A stretch of DNA of 5,226 bases. Origin: Prevotellaceae bacterium (GTDB lineage: Bacteria; Bacteroidota; Bacteroidia; Bacteroidales; Paludibacteraceae). Of this stretch, positions 1-4,916 are shown in pieces. Location of the stretch: contig JAISXJ010000040.1 of NCBI GenBank assembly GCA_031270565.1, forward strand, positions 1 through 5,226, written 5' to 3'. Both the position numbers and the translations under genes were made by a program. Under the pieces are notes generated by a model. The model was not told the DNA's origin. It did not search any database and saw only the letters and a list, made by a program, of their open reading frames with translations. Within the stretch, counting starts at the first letter, position 1. Each line of letters opens with the position of its first letter.

Positions 1-46
1 TTTAATAAATGATAAGCCCTTGAATACAAGGAGTTAAGCTGAATGC

Positions 47-55
47 GGGGGGGGG
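47..55. repeat. Homopolymer tract of nine G
   Basis: Nine consecutive G lie between C46 and C56. Runs of this length are prone to slippage and stand out in A/T-rich intergenic DNA. On the minus strand the tract is read as three proline codons within a 44-codon open frame, so a gain or loss of one base would shift that frame. Whether it varies in length between cells cannot be told from one sequence, and the count could also be a sequencing error. Confidence 0.85.
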
Positions 56-174
56 CTTTTGTAATGAGCTTACTTTTAGCCGGTTAAACCGTCTAATCTG
101 AAAAAATGGTAAATATAGAATCCCAGATGTAAGCATCGTTTTGTATTGATTTTAGATGTGTACAATAACGGCGG

Positions 175-182
175 CAAAGATA
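175..182 (-). promoter_or_regulatory. Possible minus-strand promoter (TAnnTTTG)
   Basis: The minus strand reads TATCTTTG here, a perfect match to the Bacteroidota -7 element TAnnTTTG and identical to the boxes before tsaC and the DUF5606 gene. No TTG or TTTG is present about 19 bases upstream at the -33 position. Transcription would run leftward, away from gldE, either into the 44-codon frame at 136-2 or to a gene beyond the window edge. With no recognised target gene in view, this is only a sequence match. Confidence 0.4.
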
Positions 183-192
183 CGTCTTTTTT

Positions 193-220
193 AGTGAATA
201 GTGAATAACGAATAATGAAA
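193..220. repeat. Four-unit 7-base tandem repeat (AGTGAAT type)
   Basis: Four consecutive 7-base units can be read: AGTGAAT, AGTGAAT, AACGAAT, AATGAAA. The first two are identical and the others drift by two bases each. It is the first of several adjoining short-period repeats. No coding sense is evident. Confidence 0.7.
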
Positions 221-228
221 AATATTTT

Positions 229-289
229 TTTAGAGTGTAGTTATTAGAGTTTAGAGTTTAGAGTTTAGTTTTTAGAGTTTAGTTTAGAG
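229..289. repeat. 7-base tandem repeat array (TTTAGAG)
   Basis: The unit TTTAGAG occurs exactly at 229-235, 250-256, 257-263, 271-277 and 283-289, with variants between them (TTTAGTT at 264-270, TTTAG at 278-282, TTATTAGAG at 241-249). This is a degenerate 7-base tandem array. There are no spacers of uniform length, so it is not CRISPR. It probably arose by slippage; a role is not evident. Confidence 0.85.
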
Positions 290-291
290 TT

Positions 292-321
292 TTCCGTGTA
301 GTTCCGTGTAATCTGTGGCTA
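292..321. repeat. 10-base tandem repeat (TTCCGTGTAR)
   Basis: TTCCGTGTAG at 292-301 is followed directly by TTCCGTGTAA at 302-311 and by a degenerate third unit, TCTGTGGCTA, at 312-321. From memory, phrases like this recur in intergenic DNA of Bacteroidota genomes; a genome-wide search would be needed to confirm that it is a dispersed family. Confidence 0.65.
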
Positions 322-349
322 AAATATTTTTGAGACAGCCCCATTTTTT

Positions 350-376
350 CACAGGATAAACAGGATGCTCAAGATA
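350..376. repeat. 9-base repeat (CAGGATAAA type)
   Basis: CAGGATAAA at 352-360 is followed by CAGGATGCT at 361-369, then by the related AAGATAA at 371-377. It resembles the CACAGGATAAACAGGAT phrase that I recall from intergenic DNA of this phylum. It ends about 30 bases before the gldE promoter box. Confidence 0.5.
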
Positions 377-403
377 ACCCTTTTTACCATAAACAAAAAA
401 TAG

Positions 404-411
404 TACTTTTG
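404..411 (+). promoter_or_regulatory. Predicted gldE-operon promoter (-7 box TACTTTTG)
   Basis: TACTTTTG matches the Bacteroidota -7 consensus TAnnTTTG perfectly. Upstream, around 381-385, there is only a T-run rather than a TTTG -33 box. The expected transcription start is a few bases after G411, which leaves about five bases or fewer before the ATG at 420. No other promoter-like site is seen before the next three genes, so it probably drives the whole group. Confidence 0.6.
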
Positions 412-419
412 CGGGGGCA

Positions 420-1766
420 ATGATTATTGTCCCTGCTTTGTTGAAGCAAGCTTCTAAAAAACATCATATTTTGTGTACACTATTCTTGTATAATCAGTTT
501 TTCCCTTATTCGTTTACCTCTGAGGTCGGTATAACGTTAGTCTTACTGGGACTTTGCCTTGTTGTTGCAGCGTGGCTGTCCGCTTGCAGAATGTCGTTTT
601 TGTCCTTTCTGCAACTTGATATGCACACCCCGGAATCAGCCATAAAGCGAACGCCCTCCGCTGCCATGAGTGCATTAATCAAAACGCCGGAGTTACTCAT
701 CTCTACCATTGCCTTGCTGTTGACGCTGGTATGCACAACGGGCATTTGCCTGTTTAGCTGGCTTTGCGTGCAACTTATAGACCTGAATCCCCACTCAATT
801 GTTGCCACAATGATTATAATGGGCTGTCTTTTGTGGGTAACGGGGATGCTTTTTATGGTAATAATTCCGAAAATGATTGATAGAAAATGGGCATGGAAAG
901 TTTGTAAAGTGTCTTCAAAACTCCTGTTGCTTCTCCAAACGCCTGTTAAACCTCTGGCAAAAAAACTCGCACCCTGCTTTGAGATTGACGGCATAACAAA
1001 AAACGGGGGACTGACCATTGAAGACCTGTCGCAGGTAATGGAAATGACCGATGACCTGAAAGAGGACAAGGAGAGGCTTGAGGGTATTATTCGCTTTGGC
1101 AATATCTCCGTCAATAACGTGATGACCTCGCGCCTTGACATGGTGGCTGTGGAACGGCACATGCCCTTTGATGAAGTCATCAGTCTGTTCACGGAATCGG
1201 GCTATTCCCGTTTACCGGTTTATGACACCTCCTACGATGCCGTATGCGGTGTTATTTACATCAAGGACTTGGTACCTTTTTTGAATAATCCGTCATCGTT
1301 TGAGTGGCAATCGCTGATGCGGACGGCTGTGTTTGTGCCGGAGACACGCAAGATTGATGATTTGTTGCAGGATTTTCAGCGGCTTAAAGTACACATTGCC
1401 ATCGTGGTTGATGAGTTCGGCAGTACGCTGGGAATGGTAACGATGGAAGATATTCTCGAAGAAATTGTCGGCGACATCAGTGATGAATATGATGATGATG
1501 AAGCCCTTTTTGTCCGGCACAATGCCACAACATACGACTTTGAAGCCAAAATCTCTCTCAATGACTTTTTTAAGGTTACAGCCATTTCACCTGACGCATT
1601 TGAGGGCTTTACCGCCGAAGTGGAAACGCTGGCAGGATTGTTGCTTGAGATAAAAGGAGAGATTCCCTCCGTGCAGGAGCGTATCGTCAAGGGGGATTAT
1701 ACCTTTGTCGTGCAGGCTATGGACGGACAGCGTATTCAAAAGGTACGTCTTATTATCAAAAAATAG
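420..1766 (+). CDS. gldE: Gliding motility-associated protein GldE (CNNM/CBS/CorC-type membrane protein)
   Basis: 448 residues, built like the CorC/HlyC-type CNNM proteins. An N-terminal membrane domain has hydrophobic segments at about 36-57, 92-121 and 127-150. A paired CBS module follows (CBS1 about 234-285 with GYSRLPVYD; CBS2 about 298-350 with VDEFGSTLGMVTMEDILEEI). The C-terminal transporter-associated domain spans about 368-446. In Flavobacterium johnsoniae GldE is a membrane protein encoded beside GldD and linked to gliding; the gldD neighbour 17 bases downstream is the main reason for choosing GldE over a generic CorC. CBS pairs usually bind adenine nucleotides. Odd points: the membrane domain seems to lack the polar ion-site residues of CNNM transporters, and the first 30 or so residues are not family-like. 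ATG 420 is the only ATG before M58, which lies inside the conserved region; TTG starts at 471 or 486 are alternatives. Confidence 0.9.
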   Translation: MIIVPALLKQASKKHHILCTLFLYNQFFPYSFTSEVGITLVLLGLCLVVAAWLSACRMSFLSFLQLDMHTPESAIKRTPSAAMSALIKTPELLISTIALLLTLVCTTGICLFSWLCVQLIDLNPHSIVATMIIMGCLLWVTGMLFMVIIPKMIDRKWAWKVCKVSSKLLLLLQTPVKPLAKKLAPCFEIDGITKNGGLTIEDLSQVMEMTDDLKEDKERLEGIIRFGNISVNNVMTSRLDMVAVERHMPFDEVISLFTESGYSRLPVYDTSYDAVCGVIYIKDLVPFLNNPSSFEWQSLMRTAVFVPETRKIDDLLQDFQRLKVHIAIVVDEFGSTLGMVTMEDILEEIVGDISDEYDDDEALFVRHNATTYDFEAKISLNDFFKVTAISPDAFEGFTAEVETLAGLLLEIKGEIPSVQERIVKGDYTFVVQAMDGQRIQKVRLIIKK

Positions 1767-1783
1767 AGTCAAAATATTTTCGC

Positions 1784-2344
1784 ATGAAAAAATACCTGTT
1801 TTGTGTCCTGACCGTTGTGCTGTTAGTGAGCTGTGGACGAAATGCTATTCCGAAGCCTTATGCCTATTATCGGATAGACCTCCCCGACCACGCCTACACA
1901 ATGCTTGACACCACAATACCCTATCGGTTTGAGATGTCGCAATATGCGCATATCTCACCCTGTCCCGACGAACTGAACTGGATAAATATTGACTATCCGC
2001 AGTGGCATGCACGGCTACATCTCAGTTTTGTGCCTCTCCACAAGGATACGTTTCAGACTGTTGCCGAAGAGAGCCGTACACTGGTTTACAAACACACCAT
2101 TAAGGCGAATGCCATCATAGAACAGTATTACGGCAACGATACCGCCCGCGTTTATGGCATACTTTATGATGTTACCGGCAATGCGGCGTCATCCATACAG
2201 TTTTTTGTAACGGACAGTGTCGCACATTTTCTGAGAGGCGCACTCTATTTTAATAATTTGCCGAATGCCGATTCCATTGCTCCGGTGAATAATTATATTC
2301 GCGAAGATATTGTTCGTCTGATTGAAACATTGCAGTGGAAGTGA
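1784..2344 (+). CDS. gldD: Gliding motility lipoprotein GldD
   Basis: 186 residues, full length for GldD. A short signal peptide (MKK, then a hydrophobic stretch at 4-15) ends in the lipobox L-V-S-C, giving lipidated Cys17. The residues after Cys17 (GRNAIPKP) have no acidic run like the Bacteroidota surface-export signal, so it probably stays facing the periplasm. Family-typical stretches are PKPYAYYRIDLP (about 24-35), YPQWHARLHLSF (about 66-77), VYGILYDVTGNAASSIQFFV (about 124-143) and LRGALYFNN (about 150-158). In F. johnsoniae GldD is required for gliding, and mutants also resist phages and cannot use chitin; its biochemical role is not known. It follows gldE by 17 bases without a promoter or Shine-Dalgarno site. 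Presence of gldD does not by itself prove motility, as non-gliding relatives keep parts of the set. Confidence 0.92.
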   Translation: MKKYLFCVLTVVLLVSCGRNAIPKPYAYYRIDLPDHAYTMLDTTIPYRFEMSQYAHISPCPDELNWINIDYPQWHARLHLSFVPLHKDTFQTVAEESRTLVYKHTIKANAIIEQYYGNDTARVYGILYDVTGNAASSIQFFVTDSVAHFLRGALYFNNLPNADSIAPVNNYIREDIVRLIETLQWK

Positions 2345-2370
2345 TTTTATAAATGTTATAAACAAAACTC

Positions 2371-3003
2371 ATGTTATTATTTCACGAAAGAATAGAAGGA
2401 AACGCTGTTTGGGGCATGTGGCAAATCGAAGAAACGGTTGATGCCCTGTTGCAGTTGCTCCACAACGACCCTGATATTGAAGCTCAGGTCAATCAGTTTG
2501 GCAGCGAAAAGCGCAAACTGGAGTTTTTGGCAACACGTGTTATGTTAGCCGAACTGCTTGGGGAGAACAAAAAAATCTCCTATCATATCAGCGGCGACCC
2601 CTATTTCGATGACCGCTCCTACTACATAAGCATTGCGCATACGGGATGTTATGTTACCGTTTTGCTTCATCCGGAACGTCCCGTCGGCATTGATGTTGAG
2701 CGAATCGGAGACAAGGTAGGACGAATAAGGCATCGTTTTTTGTCGCAGAATGAGATGGATGCCATTTTCGAGGCTAACGAAAAAACGCATCTTACCCTGC
2801 TCTGGGCGGCAAAGGAAACGCTGTACAAGGTGATAAAAAAAGAAGTCGTTGATTTTATTACCGATTTGCACATTGAGCCGTTTCAGCCCTATCTGTCGGG
2901 TGAGATTCTTGCACACGAAACCTGCACCGAACAGCAGCGGCATTACAGATTGCACTATCGGGTTTATCCGGAGTATGTTTGTGTGTGGACTATTCAGGAT
3001 TAA
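2371..3003 (+). CDS. 4'-phosphopantetheinyl transferase, Sfp-type superfamily
   Basis: 210 residues. The family transfers 4'-phosphopantetheine from coenzyme A to a serine of acyl or peptidyl carrier proteins, in the cytoplasm with Mg2+. Two signature motifs are clear: GIDVE at 106-110 (metal-binding Asp108 and probably Glu110) and WAAKETLYK at 145-153 (Glu149, Lys148, Lys153). SIAH at 87-90 matches the conserved Ser/His segment that contacts CoA. Length fits Sfp/HetI-like enzymes rather than the roughly 120-residue AcpS. The start agrees with homologues recalled from Bacteroides (opening MxLF...W.IEE). It lies 26 bases after gldD and 5 bases before the GGGPS gene, with no promoter between, so it is co-transcribed. 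The carrier protein it serves (fatty-acid ACP or a secondary-metabolite carrier) cannot be told here. Confidence 0.9.
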   Translation: MLLFHERIEGNAVWGMWQIEETVDALLQLLHNDPDIEAQVNQFGSEKRKLEFLATRVMLAELLGENKKISYHISGDPYFDDRSYYISIAHTGCYVTVLLHPERPVGIDVERIGDKVGRIRHRFLSQNEMDAIFEANEKTHLTLLWAAKETLYKVIKKEVVDFITDLHIEPFQPYLSGEILAHETCTEQQRHYRLHYRVYPEYVCVWTIQD

Positions 3004-3008
3004 GCCGC

Positions 3009-3737
3009 ATGTCCGTACTCACCCGCATAGAAGAGGCAAGAGCCGCAGGAAAGAAATTGTTTGCCGTACTCATTGATCCGGAAAAATGCACCGGCAACGC
3101 TCTGTTCAGAACCATAACGTTGGCACATCTGGCGCAACCGGATTTCATCTTTGTCGGAGGCAGCCAGTGGAGACAGTCGGTGGCAACAACGGTGGAACAG
3201 ATAAAAGCGGCATGCGATATTCCGGTCGTCCTTTTCCCGGGTAATAATCTGCAACTGTCGGACACTGCCGATGCCTTGCTGCTGCTTTCGCTGTTGTCGG
3301 GGCGCAATCCCGATTTTTTAATCGGACAGCATGTTGAAGTAGCCTGCGCCATCAAAACCGCAGGGATAGAAACCATTCCGACGGCTTATCTGCTGATTGA
3401 CGGCGGACGGCAAAGCGCTGTGGAGACGGTAAGTCAAACAAGACCCATCACCGACCCGACAGTGGCAGCGGCAACAGCATTGGCGGGGGAGTTGCTGGGA
3501 TACCGTCTGGCATATCTTGAGGCAGGTAGCGGAGCGCTCATAACGGTGTCGAAAGAGATGATTGTCGCTGTGCGGAAAATGATTACATTGCCGCTCATAG
3601 TGGGTGGCGGCTTAAAAACAACCGACGCTATTGCAGGTGTACTAGATGCAGGCGCCGATTTAATTGTCGTCGGCAATCATCTGGAACAGCATCCTGAAGA
3701 CATGCCTCTTTTTGCCGACTTTATTCATCAGTGGTAG
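3009..3737 (+). CDS. Geranylgeranylglyceryl/heptaprenylglyceryl phosphate synthase family (PcrB/GGGPS)
   Basis: 242 residues with the full set of TIM-barrel motifs: LIDPEK (21-26, Asp23), FVGGS (48-52), FPGN (76-79), SGRNPDFLIG (97-106), TAYLLIDGG (125-133), YLEAGSGA (169-176), IVGGGL (197-202) and GADLIVVGN (215-223). The family joins a polyprenyl diphosphate to sn-glycerol-1-phosphate, making an ether-lipid precursor. The F. johnsoniae relative is, from memory, a group II hexameric enzyme that makes geranylgeranylglyceryl phosphate in vitro; chain length here cannot be read from the sequence. The ATG at 3009 is chosen because family proteins start just before the RIEEA..AGKKLFAVLIDP segment, and AGGA lies at 2996-2999. 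A TTG at 2979 would add ten unrelated residues overlapping the PPTase gene. It is the last gene of the gldE group. Confidence 0.93.
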   Translation: MSVLTRIEEARAAGKKLFAVLIDPEKCTGNALFRTITLAHLAQPDFIFVGGSQWRQSVATTVEQIKAACDIPVVLFPGNNLQLSDTADALLLLSLLSGRNPDFLIGQHVEVACAIKTAGIETIPTAYLLIDGGRQSAVETVSQTRPITDPTVAAATALAGELLGYRLAYLEAGSGALITVSKEMIVAVRKMITLPLIVGGGLKTTDAIAGVLDAGADLIVVGNHLEQHPEDMPLFADFIHQW

Positions 3738-3757
3738 TCGTTATCAACGAATAATAC

Positions 3758-3784
3758 GTTATTTCCTTATTAAGGGAAAATAAC
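3758..3784 (+). terminator. Weak candidate terminator of the gldE operon
   Basis: GTTATTT (3758-3764) pairs with AAATAAC (3778-3784). The stem continues inward as CC/GG and TT/AA with bulged A3777 and G3774 around a three-base turn. It is placed right for a terminator, 20 bases after the last stop codon of the operon. It is A/T-rich, imperfect and has no T-tract after it, so the call is tentative. Confidence 0.25.
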
Positions 3785-3937
3785 CAATGGTCTTCGTCTG
3801 ATTTTCTAAATGCACAACGGGTTATAAGCGTACAATACCCTTTCGTGCTGTTCGAGAATTGTGTTTTTGCGGCACTTTTTGCAAAAAACAGTGTGATATA
3901 GTAACTTCATATAATTCATATTATTAGCGTTTTAGTC

Positions 3938-3953
3938 CTGCCTTGTCAGGCAG
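3938..3953. repeat. Short palindrome CTGCCT-TGTC-AGGCAG
   Basis: A perfect 6-bp inverted repeat with a four-base loop. It sits at the left edge of a G/C-richer block that also contains the larger palindrome at 3972-4000. From memory, similar CCTGCC..GGCAG palindromes recur between genes in Bacteroidota genomes, so this may be one copy of a dispersed element. No T-tract follows on either strand, arguing against a terminator. Confidence 0.5.
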
Positions 3954-3971
3954 AGGTTGGTGTGTCGCGCT

Positions 3972-4000
3972 TGTGCCGCAGGTCAGCGACTTGCGGCACA
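3972..4000. repeat. Long near-perfect inverted repeat overlapping the tsaC -33 box
   Basis: TGTGCCGCAGGTC (3972-3984) and GACTTGCGGCACA (3988-4000) form a 13-bp inverted repeat with one G/T mismatch (3981 against 3991) and a three-base centre. The right arm contains TTG 3991-3993, the predicted -33 element of the tsaC promoter. Because it lies upstream of the predicted transcription start, it would act as DNA (for example an operator) rather than as an mRNA hairpin for tsaC. It could equally be part of a dispersed palindromic repeat. TTGCGGCAC also occurs at 3867-3875, and a variant, GTGCCGGCA, at 4019-4027. Confidence 0.7.
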
Positions 4001-4019
4001 TTCAAAAACCGTATCTTTG
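3991..4019 (+). promoter_or_regulatory. Predicted tsaC promoter (TTG / TATCTTTG)
   Basis: TATCTTTG at 4012-4019 is a perfect Bacteroidota -7 box (TAnnTTTG), with TTG at 3991-3993 placed 18 bases before it as a -33 element. It is the best-formed promoter in the window. A start a few bases after 4019 gives a leader of about 20 bases to the ATG at 4044, which supports that start over the TTG at 3957 lying upstream of the promoter. Confidence 0.7.
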
Positions 4020-4043
4020 TGCCGGCATTTATTTTTTATTTTG

Positions 4044-4643
4044 ATGAAACTAACTATTTTATATTCGCTTATATTTGAGCCTGTTATTATAAAGCGGGCA
4101 GTAAAGGTAATGCGGGCAGGCGGGATTATTCTCTACCCTACCGACACCGTTTGGGGGCTTGGCTGCGACGCTACCAACGCCGAAGCTGTGGCGCGAATCT
4201 ACGACATCAAGCGGCGTCCCGACAGCAAGGCGCTGGCGCTGCTTACCGACAGCATAGACCGGTTGGCAACTTACGTAGAGACGGTTCCCGATGTTGCGCA
4301 CGATTTGCTGGCTACTGCCGACACGCCTTTGACTATCATCTATCCGAAGGCGCGCCATTTAGCGCCCAATCTGATAGCGGAAGATGGCTCGGTAGCAATT
4401 CGAGTTACTGCCGAACGGTTTTCGCGTCGTCTATGCAAAAAGATGGGCGTGCCTGTTGTTTCCACTTCGGCAAATATCAGCGGCTTGCCAACAGCGCAAA
4501 TTTTTGCGCAAATCCCTGAAGAAATCAAACAGGAGGTTGATTACATCATCCCTCTGCGGCAGACAGAGAGCGTCGCTACACGTCCTTCATCCATCATCAA
4601 ACTCGAAACGGATGGCGTCTTTAAGGTGATACGCCCCGCCTGA
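4044..4643 (+). CDS. tsaC: Threonylcarbamoyl-AMP synthase (TsaC/Sua5/YrdC family)
   Basis: 199 residues, a single YrdC domain without the C-terminal Sua5 extension. The family makes threonylcarbamoyl-AMP from threonine, bicarbonate and ATP, the first step of t6A37 modification of tRNAs that read ANN codons. Visible motifs: YPTDTVWGLGCDA (31-43), KRRPDSKALALL (56-67, with the KxR basic pair), PLTIIYP (95-101), VAIRVT (117-122, Arg120), VVSTSANISG (138-147) and PSSIIKL (181-187). The RVTxE segment replaces the more common RxP but appears, from memory, to be usual in Bacteroides relatives. ATG 4044 fits homologues, which begin about ten residues before the EPVIIKRAV segment, and it follows the promoter; the in-frame TTG at 3957 does not. 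It appears to be transcribed alone. A YciO-like paralogue role is less likely. Confidence 0.93.
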   Translation: MKLTILYSLIFEPVIIKRAVKVMRAGGIILYPTDTVWGLGCDATNAEAVARIYDIKRRPDSKALALLTDSIDRLATYVETVPDVAHDLLATADTPLTIIYPKARHLAPNLIAEDGSVAIRVTAERFSRRLCKKMGVPVVSTSANISGLPTAQIFAQIPEEIKQEVDYIIPLRQTESVATRPSSIIKLETDGVFKVIRPA

Positions 4644-4680
4644 GCGAAATTCACAGTGTGATTGTTTCGTAAAACTCCCG

Positions 4681-4704
4681 CCGAAAGGGGATTCTATCTT
4701 TCGG
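4681..4704 (+). terminator. Candidate terminator after tsaC
   Basis: CCGAAAG (4681-4687) and CTTTCGG (4698-4704) form a perfect 7-bp stem with a ten-base loop, 37 bases after the tsaC stop. CCTTTT follows at 4708-4713 and a run of seven T at 4722-4728. The T-run is farther from the stem than in a classical intrinsic terminator, so this is plausible rather than firm. Confidence 0.4.
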
Positions 4705-4780
4705 ATGCCTTTTAAAATTCGTTTTTTTAACCACCACCTGCGAAGGTAGAGGGTAGTGTTTTCCAGCCTCCTATCATAAA

Positions 4781-4807
4781 AGAATCAGCCGTTATTCTAT
4801 TTTTTTT
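4781..4807 (+). terminator. Weak terminator-like site before the DUF5606 gene
   Basis: AGAAT (4781-4785) pairs with ATTCT (4794-4798) and is followed, after one A, by eight T (4800-4807). The T-tract is good but the stem is only five weak pairs, so it could be a chance A/T pattern. It would act on readthrough from tsaC, just ahead of the next promoter. Confidence 0.2.
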
Positions 4808-4828
4808 CATTAATCCGATAAAAAAATA

Positions 4829-4836
4829 TATCTTTG
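4829..4836 (+). promoter_or_regulatory. Predicted promoter of the DUF5606 gene (TATCTTTG)
   Basis: A perfect TAnnTTTG -7 box, identical to the one before tsaC. The -33 region (about 4800-4810) is T-rich without an exact TTG. The implied leader to the ATG at 4917 is about 75 bases and A/T-rich. Confidence 0.55.
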
Positions 4837-4916
4837 CGCCGCAGTTTTTTCAAAACCTGTCTATAAATATTTTTTTCATCGTATTGTTTTACAGGCAATA
4901 ATTAAACATTTCTTTT

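Larger units (their letters stand above)
1..419. other. Gene-poor region upstream of gldE
   Basis: No convincing protein-coding gene is visible on either strand. The left third holds a G9 tract and a short hairpin (CCTTG 18-22 with CAAGG 27-31), and CGGTT-A-AACCG at 81-91. A minus-strand TAnnTTTG box lies at 175-182. From about 193 to 376 the DNA is a chain of short tandem repeats described separately, ending just before the gldE promoter. The only open frame of note is a 44-codon minus-strand one (ATG at 136-134, stop at 4-2) that spans the G9 tract; I do not call it a gene. In Bacteroidales, gldE often follows ssb and mutY (from memory); neither is seen here, so they are either further upstream or not linked. 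Confidence 0.7.
3738..4011. other. Intergenic region between the gldE operon and tsaC
   Basis: No convincing gene. TCGTT-ATC-AACGA forms a small hairpin directly after the preceding stop (3738-3750), followed by a larger imperfect hairpin at 3758-3784. TTTTTGC (3864-3870) can pair with GCAAAAA (3881-3887), and TTTTTGCAAAAA at 3876-3887 is a perfect 12-base palindrome. A G/C-richer block from about 3935 to 4003 carries two further palindromes listed separately. A 37-codon minus-strand frame (ATG 3919-3917, stop 3808-3806) is present but unsupported. Confidence 0.65.

Noticed and set aside
229..289. Possible CRISPR array
   Set aside because: The repeated unit is only 7 bases, largely head to tail, with no unique spacers of even length and no cas genes nearby; it is a simple tandem repeat.
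325..332. TATTTTTG as a second gldE promoter
   Set aside because: It fits TAnnTTTG, but it lies in an A/T-rich stretch where such matches are likely, has no -33 TTG, and is about 90 bases from the gene, while a better placed box exists at 404-411.
506..1192. Minus-strand open frame of 228 codons opposite gldE
   Set aside because: It lies wholly within gldE, which has clear CBS and CorC-type domains. The opposing protein has no recognisable family, so it is a shadow of a real gene.
2346..2362. TTTATAA-ATG-TTATAAA inverted repeat between gldD and the PPTase gene
   Set aside because: Purely A/T arms in an A/T-rich 26-base gap, with no T-tract or promoter box; unlikely to be a terminator or operator and expected by chance.
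2979..3008. Upstream TTG start for the GGGPS-family gene
   Set aside because: It would add ten residues read out of frame from the end of the PPTase gene; the ATG at 3009 matches the family N-terminus and has AGGA upstream.
3864..3887. TTTTTGC/GCAAAAA hairpin as a terminator for the gldE operon
   Set aside because: It is more than 120 bases after the last stop codon, the stem is mostly A/T, and no T-run follows it.
3957..4043. Upstream TTG start extending TsaC by 29 residues
   Set aside because: The extension covers the palindrome and the predicted promoter (TATCTTTG 4012-4019), and the added residues do not resemble the family.
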